A DNA stretch of 64,000 bases, taken from NCBI RefSeq assembly GCF_012641405.1, contig NZ_JABAII010000010.1, positions 1-64,000 on the forward strand. The letters are read 5' to 3'. Positions 34,862 to 43,935 of this stretch are shown here, piece after piece. The notes under the pieces are model-generated. The model had not been told where the DNA came from and ran no database searches. It saw only the letters and a list, made by a program, of their open reading frames with translations. Position numbers and translations under genes: made by a program. The stretch's first letter is position 1. Each line of letters starts with the position of its first letter. The stretch is from Rhizobium sp. P40RR-XXII. Its GTDB lineage: Bacteria; Pseudomonadota; Alphaproteobacteria; Rhizobiales; Rhizobiaceae.

Positions 34862-36013
34862 TCACAACACCGTCTCGAACAAGGGGACCAATGCCGCGCC
34901 GATCGCACCGGGGGAATCGGTCATCTCTGCTACCGTCAGCTCAGGCACGTCTCGTAATGCGCCGTGACGAGGCAGATTGTTAATCTCAGTCCGTTCGATC
35001 ATCATCTTCGCCAGCCGATGCGGAAGCTCACCGCCAAGGACGATCAAGGCAGGGTCGAATACCGCACAGATCGCGTTGATGGCGCGATTATGCGCCGGCA
35101 TCACACGATCGACCCATTCGGTGACGTCATCCCAATTCAATAGCTCTTCGCGTTTGAGATCCCGCAGCGTCAGATCCGGGTATCCTTTGGCGCGAAGATG
35201 TTCGAGCAAGACACCGAGTGCCGGTCGATCGCCATAGTCTTGACGCTCGAAGAGAACCGAAAACTCGCCGGCATTGCCGAAACTGCCGCGAAACGGCATG
35301 CCGCCGGAAACCAGACCGCCGCCATAACCGTGAAGATGGGCGATATAGGCGAAGTCCGGAGCATCGCGACCGACGCCGAAGATCGCCTCCGCCAAGGCCG
35401 CGGTCCTTGCGACATTATCAGCCCAAACCGGCAAGCCAAGCCGCTTGCCGACGATCGGCGCCAGGTCGATCAGTGACCAGTGAGCGAGCGGCAGCGGACA
35501 ATTGAAGGCTGTTTCCAGCATGCGGTGCCCGGAGACTGCCAAGCCGACACCGAGGATATCGCCGCGCTTGGCGCGTCGGCGAATAAGAAGGTCTTCGAGC
35601 GCGGCTTCGATCCGGTCCAATTCTACCGGAAGCGAAGATCCCGCCTGCGGGATTTCCACGTTTTCCAGAGGCTCTCCGAAACCCATGAGGCAAAGGCCGA
35701 TCGAGCCGACATTCACCGAGATTCCGAGCGTCAAGCACCAGTCTCTGCACAGCGTCAGTCCAGGGCTTGGCGGTCCGGGGCGCCGGGTTTCCGACGCGGA
35801 AAAGACGACCATACCTCGGTCATGCAGCCGCCCGACAATTCGATGCAGGGACTGCTGCGTGAGGTCCAGCGGCTCGGTCAGGTCGGAGCGCTCGATGCCG
35901 GGAGACTTCCAGATCAGCCGCAGCAGGTCCCGCTCGTTCCGGGAAGCCACGCGTGAAGGTTGAAGATCCCGCAAAAAATGGACTGCAACATGGTCGAGCG
36001 GATTATACTTCAT
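34862..36013 (-). CDS. ROK-family transcriptional regulator
   Basis: 383 aa. Winged helix at about 27-70 (LLRLIWKSPGIERSDLTEPLDLTQQSLHRIVGRL), ROK domain from about 90 (LGISVNVGSI, GVGLAVSGHRM, ADNVARTAALAEAIFG, YIAHLHGYGGGLVSGG, FGNAGEF, VLGGEL). The zinc-binding Cys cluster and a canonical DxGxT phosphate loop are absent, so it is a repressor and not a sugar kinase. A palindrome (36033) precedes it. It is monocistronic and not obviously tied to a neighbouring sugar gene. Confidence 0.85.
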   Translation of the reverse strand: MKYNPLDHVAVHFLRDLQPSRVASRNERDLLRLIWKSPGIERSDLTEPLDLTQQSLHRIVGRLHDRGMVVFSASETRRPGPPSPGLTLCRDWCLTLGISVNVGSIGLCLMGFGEPLENVEIPQAGSSLPVELDRIEAALEDLLIRRRAKRGDILGVGLAVSGHRMLETAFNCPLPLAHWSLIDLAPIVGKRLGLPVWADNVARTAALAEAIFGVGRDAPDFAYIAHLHGYGGGLVSGGMPFRGSFGNAGEFSVLFERQDYGDRPALGVLLEHLRAKGYPDLTLRDLKREELLNWDDVTEWVDRVMPAHNRAINAICAVFDPALIVLGGELPHRLAKMMIERTEINNLPRHGALRDVPELTVAEMTDSPGAIGAALVPLFETVL

Positions 36014-36032
36014 TTTCTGACCATTTTAATTT

Positions 36033-36045
36033 ACACTATAAGTGT
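36033..36045. promoter_or_regulatory. Palindrome upstream of ROK regulator
   Basis: ACACT-ATA-AGTGT lies 20 nt upstream of the ROK start in an AT-rich patch. It is a candidate autoregulatory operator. The remaining 36046-36275 stretch, between the divergent ROK and AraC genes, shows no gene. Confidence 0.45.
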
Positions 36046-36275
36046 GAATCTTTCGAGGACGCTTTGTTTTTCTCAAGCTGAGAAACCCGGTCCCTGATGT
36101 GCCGATCCTGCTTACTTCATCAAGATCGGCCCGGCCAGCGGAGATCGCGCCAATCCCAGCCCGTCAAAGGAGGCAGCATTGGAGCATTCGGGAGGTCATA
36201 TCGGTGTTGCGACAATCTCAGGCGAGGTGCGGTACGCGAATGACAAGTAGGCAAGGGGAGTAAGAGCCAAGCTGC

Positions 36276-37307
36276 ATGGTATCGTTGAGCTTCGACAATG
36301 TTGCGCGCCGTCACGACGCGTCACCTTATGATTTCGCGCCAACCCACAAGGGCCGCGATTTCGAGTCGATGGTCGAGGCGTTTTCAGGAGCCTATGGCGT
36401 CTTTGCTGCCAAGCCATTGGGCAAGGACCGGGCTTTCACCTGGGCGGCGGATTTTAGAAGAAGCGGGTCTCTTACGGCGGTCCATTCGGCCTATGAAAGT
36501 CCCTGGGAAGTCCGGACGCTCGATGAAACTCCGCAACATCTTGGGCTTTACATACCTCGCGCGGGTTCGCTGCGGCTGGCCATAGGAAGAAGGGTCGCGG
36601 AAGGTGGTGCCGGGCACATTCTCATGGCGAACAATCATGAGGCCCGCGATCGCTCGCTTCAGGGCGAGCCGAATAGCCTGGACGCCCTCTTGCTGGACTG
36701 GAAAATCATAAAGAGAATGCTGGCCTCGCTCCTGGAAAGGCCGATCCTCGAATCGTTGGATCTGGAGCCCGTTCTCGATCTTGCAACACCCGCCGGTCAG
36801 CTCATCGGCAACCTGGCACAAACGATCATCCAAGGCATGCGCAATGACGGGCCGCTCTTATCCTCCCCACTTGCCGTATCGGCGATGAGCGAAACGCTTG
36901 CCGACCTTGTCATCAGATTTGGCCAGCATCGTCTTTCCTGCCATTTGGGTAAGGAGAAGGTGTCGATGGTTGCGCCGTGGCATGTGCGCCGTGCCATAGA
37001 CTATATGCACGCCAATATCACCGAGCCCTTCACCATATCGATGGTGGCTGACGATGTCGGAGTTTCGCTTCGTGCCCTGCAGATGGGGTTCAAGGCATTC
37101 AGAAAAACATCGCCGGGTGCCTATCTACGCACAATCAGGCTGAAAGCTGCGCGCGATCAATTGCGAGACCCATTGAACCGGCAATCCGTTCGCGAAGTCT
37201 GCGCGACATGGGGTTTCTTTCATCCGGGAAGGTTCTCCATCATCTATCGCAGCACCTTCGGAGAAAGCCCAAGCGACACGCGTGCGAAAGCGGTGGGACT
37301 GCGTTAA
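36276..37307 (+). CDS. AraC-family transcriptional regulator
   Basis: 343 aa. N-terminal domain resembles the cupin-like ligand half of AraC/OruR-type regulators (LGLYIPRAGSLRLAIGRR, about 88-105). C-terminal double helix-turn-helix at about 235-340: AIDYMHANITEPFTISMVADDVGVSLRALQMGFKAF, RTIRLKAARDQLRD and CATWGFFHPGRFSIIYRSTFGESPSD. No adjacent operon explains its target. The ribosome-binding site is weak. Confidence 0.85.
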   Translation: MVSLSFDNVARRHDASPYDFAPTHKGRDFESMVEAFSGAYGVFAAKPLGKDRAFTWAADFRRSGSLTAVHSAYESPWEVRTLDETPQHLGLYIPRAGSLRLAIGRRVAEGGAGHILMANNHEARDRSLQGEPNSLDALLLDWKIIKRMLASLLERPILESLDLEPVLDLATPAGQLIGNLAQTIIQGMRNDGPLLSSPLAVSAMSETLADLVIRFGQHRLSCHLGKEKVSMVAPWHVRRAIDYMHANITEPFTISMVADDVGVSLRALQMGFKAFRKTSPGAYLRTIRLKAARDQLRDPLNRQSVREVCATWGFFHPGRFSIIYRSTFGESPSDTRAKAVGLR

Positions 37308-37356
37308 TAGCTATATCTGACGGCGGACGCTTGTCGTTCCCTTTTTGGCGGAAGGG

Positions 37357-39678
37357 CTAGGCATCCGAGAAGACTTTTGCGACTGCCGCGATCGCATTGA
37401 GAGCCATGACTGCATCGGCATCCTTCCGGCTCGGCTCGGGATGACCAAAGAAATAGCCCTGGACCTCGCTGCATCCTTCGGTCAGAACGCATTGAAGATG
37501 CGCTTCCGTCTCCACGCCCTCGGCGACGGTCGTGACACCAAGCCGCTTGCCCAGATCGGCAATCGCCCGGACGACGGCGGCGGATTCCGGCCGCCTCACG
37601 GCATCCCTTACGAATGAACCATCGATCTTGATCTTGTCGAAGGGGAAGGCGCGAAGATGGGTGAGGGACGAGTAGCCGGTTCCAAAATCGTCCAGGGCCA
37701 CGCGGACCCCCAAGTCATGTATGCGCCGCAGATCTCCAATGCCCCCATGCTCATCGTCGAAGATCGCAGTTTCGGTCACCTCAATTTCAAGCCGATCCGG
37801 CGACAGCCCGGAAGACGCCAGCGCCGATAATACCGTGGAGGCAATCCTCCCCTTGCCGAGCTGAGCGGCCGATACGTTGACGGCCACGCGCGCACCATCC
37901 TCCCATTGGACGGCATCCCGACATGCTGTATTCAAGACGAAGTCGCCAAGTTGTTCGATCAATCCGTTCTGCTCTGCGATGGGAATGAACTCGGCAGGTG
38001 GGATCCAGCCCCTTTGTGGGTGGTGCCAGCGGATCAATGCTTCCCGTGCCGTGACCTTGTTGCTGCGGATATCGACGATCGGCTGATAGAAGACGAACAA
38101 TCCGCGGCCGTCCCGCAAGCATGCCCGCAGCGTTGTTTGAAGCCGTATGCTTTCCTGGATGCGATTTTCCATCTCTGCGGAAAACACCTTATATACGCCC
38201 TTGCCGGCGGCCTTTGCCGCGTAAAGCGCGATATCGGCTCGTGCGAGCAGAGCTTCTCCCGTTTCCCCATGAATCGGTGCGTGTACGATGCCGATCGATG
38301 CGCCGATTTGAACCTGGCTCGCCTGGTCAAGGTCGAACGGCATGGAGAGCGCATCTATGATCCGGCCGGCCAGGATCGCCGCCGGCAAGGGTTCGGCATA
38401 TGGAGCAAGCACGGCAAATTCGTCACCGCCGAGCCGTCCAATCGTCATGGCCGGTGCTGCGCAAATGGCTCGCAGCCGATCGGCGACCGCCTTCAGCAGG
38501 GCATCGCCGATACGATGGCCTTTGGTATCGTTGACCAGCTTGAAGCCGTCGAGATCTATGAATAATAGCGAGGAATCATGCTCCGCCTTGCCGAGGCTCG
38601 CGTCAAATTGCGCATTGAACGCGGTGCGGTTTGCCAGCCCCGTCAGCGTGTCGTAATGCGCGAGCTGGCGTATGCGTCCCTCAGCCTCCACTTCCTTGGT
38701 GACGATCGCCCAGCTGAGCATCGGCCCCAGAAAACTCCCGTCATCGGCGGTAATTGCCGAAATCCTGAGATCGAGCACTTCCGGCCCGAGCTTGATGCGG
38801 GCATTGTGGGGCAGATTTGCCGGATCCGCGAGAATGCGGCGCTGGTGTTCCGGATTCCTATGGAAAACATCGATCGAGGTGCCAAGCAGCTCATCTGCCT
38901 TGATCGGCAGCAGATGCTCGATCTTGCGTATGAGGTCTTTCGAGGTCTCGTTGGCGTAGTTGATGATCAATGTTTCGGGCTCAACCGTCATCACAGCAAC
39001 GGGCATGTCATCGATCATCCGCAGCAAACGGCTCCGCGCCTCCTCGCGTCGATACGCCTCCGTCTGCGTATTCACCATGTGCGCAAAGTCGCGATAATTG
39101 ATGTTGAGGATAACGAGCATGCCAATCGATACCAATGCGATGTTGATCGCAGTCGCAATGAAGGTTGGCTGTCCGGTCGCGCAGAAGAAGATGATGAAGG
39201 CGCCGTTGACGATTGCGGTTACGGTGATGGCTGCGGAGCGAAGATGCGTCAGGCAGAAGATGCAGGAGATCACCGTGATGGCCATGTAAAAGGCCAGGTG
39301 CGAACGGGTATATGCGTCACCATAGGGAAAGAGCAGGAACGACCAGGCTGTAAAGGTAAAAGCAATTGCGAAAGCAAGCCGATTGGTCCGCCTCAGGGCA
39401 TGCAGCGCCACTTCCGGAGTTGGATCCATGTGACGCGACCGCCACCAATGGTGGACACGGAATAGGGATGCCAATGTGAGGACAACAGGAGCTCCAATCG
39501 TCAGCCAAGTCGGCGCGATCGTCATGTGCGTCGTGGCAACCGCCCAGGTGCTCGACATCAGGATGAAATACATCATCGGCATCTGGCGTGAAAAAGCACG
39601 GTATTGCGCTTTCAACAGCTCGGGATTGTCGACCGATACCGCCATAAATCGCAGAACGCTGTCGAACATCCGCCACAT
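37357..39678 (-). CDS. Membrane-bound GGDEF-EAL c-di-GMP enzyme
   Basis: 773 aa from ATG 39678 (MWRMFDSVLRF), chosen for AAGGG 7 nt upstream; other in-frame ATGs lie at 39747, 39720 and 39699. N-terminal membrane region (about 35-195, five to six helices), a PAS-like segment (about 215-325), GGDEF (motif intact at 417-421, RLGGDEFAVLA) and EAL (REALIRW at 545-551, then DDFGTGYSSL and AEGVETE). Both active sites look complete, while no RxxD inhibitory site precedes GGDEF. So it may make or degrade c-di-GMP. The gene just upstream (39710) probably belongs to the same transcript. Confidence 0.9.
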   Translation of the reverse strand: MWRMFDSVLRFMAVSVDNPELLKAQYRAFSRQMPMMYFILMSSTWAVATTHMTIAPTWLTIGAPVVLTLASLFRVHHWWRSRHMDPTPEVALHALRRTNRLAFAIAFTFTAWSFLLFPYGDAYTRSHLAFYMAITVISCIFCLTHLRSAAITVTAIVNGAFIIFFCATGQPTFIATAINIALVSIGMLVILNINYRDFAHMVNTQTEAYRREEARSRLLRMIDDMPVAVMTVEPETLIINYANETSKDLIRKIEHLLPIKADELLGTSIDVFHRNPEHQRRILADPANLPHNARIKLGPEVLDLRISAITADDGSFLGPMLSWAIVTKEVEAEGRIRQLAHYDTLTGLANRTAFNAQFDASLGKAEHDSSLLFIDLDGFKLVNDTKGHRIGDALLKAVADRLRAICAAPAMTIGRLGGDEFAVLAPYAEPLPAAILAGRIIDALSMPFDLDQASQVQIGASIGIVHAPIHGETGEALLARADIALYAAKAAGKGVYKVFSAEMENRIQESIRLQTTLRACLRDGRGLFVFYQPIVDIRSNKVTAREALIRWHHPQRGWIPPAEFIPIAEQNGLIEQLGDFVLNTACRDAVQWEDGARVAVNVSAAQLGKGRIASTVLSALASSGLSPDRLEIEVTETAIFDDEHGGIGDLRRIHDLGVRVALDDFGTGYSSLTHLRAFPFDKIKIDGSFVRDAVRRPESAAVVRAIADLGKRLGVTTVAEGVETEAHLQCVLTEGCSEVQGYFFGHPEPSRKDADAVMALNAIAAVAKVFSDA

Positions 39679-39709
39679 GGAGGCGCCCTTTCCATGCATT
39701 CCAAATTGT

Positions 39710-40204
39710 CTATGCGCCATCTCGCCCATGCGCTGCGGGACGGTCATGGATGCAGCAATTTATTGATTGATAGAGCCACACGACGCAGGCGGTTGCGAAG
39801 AACCACCCGAAGATAAGCGTCAGCCATCCCGGATTGAGCTGCACCAGCGAGTTGCCGAATTCTCGGGTTCCAGCGTTCAGGCAATATGAGACGGTCGCCA
39901 AACTCATCACGACCCAAGCAATCCATGACAGATTGAACATGAACCCGATTTTCTTTCGCTGTTCTTCCCGCCGCTGCAAAAGAACAAAGCTGATGACGGG
40001 AATGCTTGCGCCCATCAAGACGAAGGGCGTCCATGAGGGGGAGAATGCATGTGGAAAGCAAGCCATCAATAAGGCGGCGGCTGCAATAGGCCCAAGAAAT
40101 ATGAGGGTCGCGCTCAACGGCGATGTAGACAGGATGCTTGTCAAACTATTCGAGTAATCAACTTCCGATAGCAATACTTCCGCATTCTTATCTACGCTCT
40201 TCAA
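39710..40204 (-). CDS. Hypothetical four-helix inner-membrane protein
   Basis: 164 aa, MKSVDKNAEVLLSEVDYSN. Four hydrophobic segments are visible (about 31-50 PLSATLIFLGPIAAAALLMA, 57-77 TPFVLMGASIPVISFVLLQ, 88-108 MFNLSWIAWVVMSLATVSY and 124-147 GWLTLIFGWFFATACVVWLYQ), with a basic RREEQRKK loop on the cytosolic side. No family recognised. It ends 31 nt before the GGDEF-EAL start and could be its small membrane partner. The 294 nt upstream (40205-40498) hold no gene or signal I can support. Confidence 0.6.
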   Translation of the reverse strand: MKSVDKNAEVLLSEVDYSNSLTSILSTSPLSATLIFLGPIAAAALLMACFPHAFSPSWTPFVLMGASIPVISFVLLQRREEQRKKIGFMFNLSWIAWVVMSLATVSYCLNAGTREFGNSLVQLNPGWLTLIFGWFFATACVVWLYQSINCCIHDRPAAHGRDGA

Positions 40205-40498
40205 GTGCTTCCCCGATGGTTGTAAATGCTTGTTGTTACGTGATCATCCCTTCCGATAGCTTTTAGAGTGGTTGTGAAATGTTAATGATCTGTTGGTGTT
40301 TCCCGAACCGATAGCGCAGCGTTGTCACTCGGTCGGATTGTTGCGTTACTTGGATATCTATTTCGCAAAATGTGGGCCTAGGCCGGTACTAGTTGAATTT
40401 CGAGAACGATTTTGTTGTATAGTGATATCCACAATGCGCGTCCGATCCAGATGATGCAGAAAACTACGCATCGTCCGACCTAGTCATGAAATCTCCAT

Positions 40499-41635
40499 CT
40501 AAGTCAAAGGTGTGCACCCGCAATTCGGCTTTGCGAAGCGCTCGATGCGGAAGTCCTGCAATGGGATGTCCGTTTTCCCCGTTGCCATGATTTCGGCCAT
40601 AACGTCGCCAACGCCGGGTCCGAGTTGAAAACCGTGGCCGGAAAAGCCGAATGCGTGGAAAAGCCCCGCCGTCGTCGATGACCGGCCCATCACCGGGAGG
40701 CCGTCTTCGACGTAGCCCTCGCAACCCGACCAGGTGCGTATCACGGCAACGTTTCTCAACGCCGGTAAAATCGGCAGCAATGACCGAAGCTGGCCAGGCA
40801 AGCGAGCGGGGTCCGCCTTGGCGTATCCCGTGTCGAGTGAAACGTCGGTGCGATCGGCGCCGCCACCGAAGACGATGTTGCCTCTTTCCACCTGCCGCAG
40901 ATAACCGCCGCCGTGATCATGCGCCCATACGCCGACGACCGGGAGAATGCGATGGGGAAGCGGTTCCGTCACGCCCATTTGCGGACCCTTGGCAACGATC
41001 GGAACGGTCTCTCCGAACAGGCCCGCGACGCGCGCACCCCAGGCGCCCGTCGCGTTGAGCAGCATCGAGGCTTCGTGCAAGCCTTTCGACGTTTCGACCT
41101 GAAATCCGTAGTCACTTGTTCTGACGGCCCTGATCTCGACATTTTCGACGATGTCGGCCCCCAATTTTCGGGCTGCGTCCGCGAAGGCCGGTGCAATGAG
41201 ACGCGGGTTGCCGCTTCCATCGTTCGGGGAAAAGGAGGCCGCAATCGCATCGGGACCAAGGCCGGGAAAGCGCGACCGCACGTCCTTCGCGGTCAACTCT
41301 TCCAGGCCCAGTCCCCATGGCCGGGCATCCTTGACGAAGGCCCGCATCGCCGCCAGCCCTTCCTGGCTGAACACCAGCCGCAGATGGCCGGTTGCGCGGA
41401 ATTCCACGTCGCGTCCGAGCATGGCCTCCGCCTGCCCCCACAGGGCAAGCGAGCGGTGAGCAAGCGGCAATTGCGGAATATATCGGCCGCTTCGCCTGAT
41501 GTTGCCGAATGACGCCACCGTCGCGCCGCTCCCGACCCGATTGCGTTCGATAAGCGTCACACGGATGCCGCGCCGGGCGAGAAAGAAGGCGGAGGCGGCT
41601 CCCATGAGCCCGCCGCCCAACACGATAGCATCCAT
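40499..41635 (-). CDS. FAD-dependent amine/amino-acid oxidoreductase (DAO family) 1
   Basis: 378 aa from ATG 41635 (MDAIVLGGGLMGAA), with CTGGAG 8 nt upstream. Rossmann motif GGGLMGAASAFFLARRGIRVTLIER, then GSGATVASFGNIRRSGRY, and a C-terminal GFSGHGFQLGPGVGDVMAEI, all typical of DAO/sarcosine-oxidase-like beta subunits. It oxidises a secondary or primary amine carbon-nitrogen bond. It is divergent from HyuA and probably co-regulated through the tandem palindromes in between. Substrate unknown. Confidence 0.87.
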   Translation of the reverse strand: MDAIVLGGGLMGAASAFFLARRGIRVTLIERNRVGSGATVASFGNIRRSGRYIPQLPLAHRSLALWGQAEAMLGRDVEFRATGHLRLVFSQEGLAAMRAFVKDARPWGLGLEELTAKDVRSRFPGLGPDAIAASFSPNDGSGNPRLIAPAFADAARKLGADIVENVEIRAVRTSDYGFQVETSKGLHEASMLLNATGAWGARVAGLFGETVPIVAKGPQMGVTEPLPHRILPVVGVWAHDHGGGYLRQVERGNIVFGGGADRTDVSLDTGYAKADPARLPGQLRSLLPILPALRNVAVIRTWSGCEGYVEDGLPVMGRSSTTAGLFHAFGFSGHGFQLGPGVGDVMAEIMATGKTDIPLQDFRIERFAKPNCGCTPLT

Positions 41636-41716
41636 CGAGGTTCTCCAGAGGCTGAAAACAACCCCCACCTTGTCCGACCCGGCTTGGCACTGTCAAAGTC
41701 GGGATCACGCTGCGCC

Positions 41717-41733
41717 CATAAGTCCGGCCTATG
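41717..41733. promoter_or_regulatory. Palindrome A in DAO-hyuA divergent promoter
   Basis: CATAAGTCCGGCCTATG: 17 bp, one mismatch from perfect symmetry. Identical to palindrome B except one base. It contains a T-N11-A pattern as used by LysR-type regulators. Confidence 0.65.
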
Positions 41734-41753
41734 GTTTTTGCCCATCGTCAGAG

Positions 41754-41770
41754 CATAAGTCCGGCTTATG
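41754..41770. promoter_or_regulatory. Palindrome B in DAO-hyuA divergent promoter
   Basis: CATAAGTCCGGCTTATG: perfect 17-bp palindrome with a 5-nt centre, its start 37 bp downstream of palindrome A. Tandem near-identical palindromes between divergent catabolic genes indicate one regulator, possibly the LysR protein at 47643. Confidence 0.7.
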
Positions 41771-41847
41771 ACCTTTGGCATTTTCGCTCTTGGACGTTGC
41801 TGATCCGTCCATGCCAGTTTCATGGCAGGCAAAGGAAAGGAACTGAT

Positions 41848-43929
41848 ATGGCGGATGCGACAGGGCAAGCTCGAGAGGCTTCGCAGCAGGATTGGAAGAT
41901 CGGCGTCGATATCGGCGGCACCTTCATCGATTTCTGCGCGCTGGAAAGCCGCTCCGGTCGCGTCGCTTCGCTAAAGGTGCTGACGACGCCCGATGATCCG
42001 GGTGCGGAATTGATGACCGGGCTTTCCTTGCTTGCCGAGCGGGAGGGATTGGAGCCGGAGGCAATCAGTCGCTTCGTTCATGGCACCACGGTCGGCATCA
42101 ACACCGTCATCCAGAGGCGCGGTGTGTCGCTCGCGCTTATGACGAATGCCGGTTTCGAGGATGTCATCGAGCTGGCGCGGCTCAGAATGCCTGATGTCTA
42201 TTCTCTCTTCTGCTCGCGGCCGGAACAGCTCATTGCACGCGACATGATCTTCGGCATTCCTGCGCGGTTGCGGGCGGATGGCAGCGAAGCGCAGGCGCCG
42301 GACATGAAGGCGGTTACCGCCGCCGTGGCAGCCGCAAGGGCCAAAGATGCGGCGGGCATCATCATATCCTTTCTGCATTCCTGGCGGGACGATGCCCAGG
42401 AAACGGCGGTCAAAAACGAAATCGAAAAGCTCGCACCCGATCTCTTCGTCTTCACATCCTCGGAAGTGTGGCCGGTCATTCGTGAATACGAGCGGACGAC
42501 GACGGCGATCCTCAATGGCTACGTCCATCCGCGGGTTTCGGGTTACCTGACGGCTCTTGAAGACAAGCTTGCATCGCGCGGAGTGAAGGCGCCGGCCCTG
42601 CTGACGAAATCGAACGGCGGCGTGATGAACGCGGCGGAAGGAAAGCGTTCCTGCGTCCAGATGCTGCTTTCCGGCACGGCCTCGGGCGTGATCGGCGCCG
42701 CCTGGCTGGCGCGTCTCGCCGGTGAGAAACATGTCCTCACCCTTGACATCGGCGGCACCTCGGCAGACTTCGCGTTGATCATCGACGGCGAGCCGCAATT
42801 CGGGACAGGCGAATTGATCGGCGAGTTTCCGCTTCACATTCCCTCGGTCTCCGTCAGCTCCATTGGCGTCGGCGGAGGCTCCATTGCCAGCATCGACGCC
42901 CATGGTGTCTTGCGGGTGGGGCCGGAATCGGCCGGCTCCACACCCGGTCCCGCCTGTTATGGCCGCGGCGGCACGCAAGCGACCGTGACCGATGCCATGG
43001 CCGTCTGCGGTTGGCTGGGGCACAGCGAAATGGCCTACGGTCAGTTGCAGGTCGATGTCGGGCTGGCGCGCGCAGCCGTCTCGACGCTTGCCGAGCGTAT
43101 CGGTCGCTCGGTTGAAGAGGTGTCCCAGGCTATTCTCGATATCGCTATCTCGGAGATGTTCGTCGAGGTGGAGAAGCTGGCATCGCGGGCGGGGGTCGAC
43201 CTGCGGGAGTTTACCCTCATGCCGTTCGGCGGTGGCGGACCCATGCTGGGCGCGTTCCTGGCCCGCGAATTCCGTATGGCCAAGGTCATCGGGCCGCCGC
43301 GTCCGGGCGTGGTGTCGGCTCTCGGCGGTCTGGTCGCGGATCTGCGCGGCGACTTCATCAAGACGGTTTTCACGCATCTGTCGCCGGAGGCCGTGCCGTT
43401 GCTGCGCGGCTCTTCGGAGGCGCTGTCGGCCGAAGGGCGAACCTGGCTCATCAAGCAGGGCCATGAAGGGTCTGCTGAACTGCGGATTTCCGCCGACATG
43501 CGCTATGTCGGCCAAAGCTTTGAAATCGAGGTTCCGCTGCGGGCGGCCTGGGTGGCGGAAGGCGATCTCGCCGCAATGGAAGAGGCGTTCCATGCCACGC
43601 ACGCCCGTCTTTATGATTTTGCCGACCCGGACGGCAGGATCGAAATCGTCAATCTTCGTCTGTCTGCCATCGGCGCCGGACCGAGGCTGCAAACGACCGT
43701 CGACCTCGAAGAGATTGACGGCATGGCCGAACCGGAACGCGAAATACCGGTCTATACCGGCAAGGCATTCGAATGGATCGGACTATACCGGCGGGACCAA
43801 TTGCGTCCAGGCGGCCGCTTCAGCGGCCCTGCCGTCGTAGCCCAGGACGATACGACCTTCGCCATTCCGGCGGGCACGCAGGTGACGATCGATCGCCACC
43901 TGAACCTTCATCTCACCTTTTCGGAGTAG
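41848..43929 (+). CDS. hyuA: Hydantoinase/oxoprolinase family protein, subunit A
   Basis: 693 aa from ATG 41848; the reading frame upstream crosses the operators. N-terminal nucleotide-binding signature KIGVDIGGTFIDFCALE and HGTTVGINTVIQRRG, central LTLDIGGTSADFALI and SVGGGSIA-type segment (SIGVGGGSIASIDAHG, GPACYGRGG), C-terminal MPFGGGGPMLGAFLARE. HyuA/HyuB heteromers hydrolyse hydantoins or 5-oxoproline in an ATP-dependent manner; acetone carboxylases are cousins. Which cyclic amide is used here is unknown. HyuB starts 6 nt downstream. Confidence 0.9.
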   Translation: MADATGQAREASQQDWKIGVDIGGTFIDFCALESRSGRVASLKVLTTPDDPGAELMTGLSLLAEREGLEPEAISRFVHGTTVGINTVIQRRGVSLALMTNAGFEDVIELARLRMPDVYSLFCSRPEQLIARDMIFGIPARLRADGSEAQAPDMKAVTAAVAAARAKDAAGIIISFLHSWRDDAQETAVKNEIEKLAPDLFVFTSSEVWPVIREYERTTTAILNGYVHPRVSGYLTALEDKLASRGVKAPALLTKSNGGVMNAAEGKRSCVQMLLSGTASGVIGAAWLARLAGEKHVLTLDIGGTSADFALIIDGEPQFGTGELIGEFPLHIPSVSVSSIGVGGGSIASIDAHGVLRVGPESAGSTPGPACYGRGGTQATVTDAMAVCGWLGHSEMAYGQLQVDVGLARAAVSTLAERIGRSVEEVSQAILDIAISEMFVEVEKLASRAGVDLREFTLMPFGGGGPMLGAFLAREFRMAKVIGPPRPGVVSALGGLVADLRGDFIKTVFTHLSPEAVPLLRGSSEALSAEGRTWLIKQGHEGSAELRISADMRYVGQSFEIEVPLRAAWVAEGDLAAMEEAFHATHARLYDFADPDGRIEIVNLRLSAIGAGPRLQTTVDLEEIDGMAEPEREIPVYTGKAFEWIGLYRRDQLRPGGRFSGPAVVAQDDTTFAIPAGTQVTIDRHLNLHLTFSE

Positions 43930-43935
43930 CGGCCC

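Noticed and set aside
41971..43692. 573-aa open frame antisense to hyuA
   Set aside because: Composition (Arg, His, Asp-rich) and codon position are those of a reverse-strand shadow; hyuA has complete family motifs.
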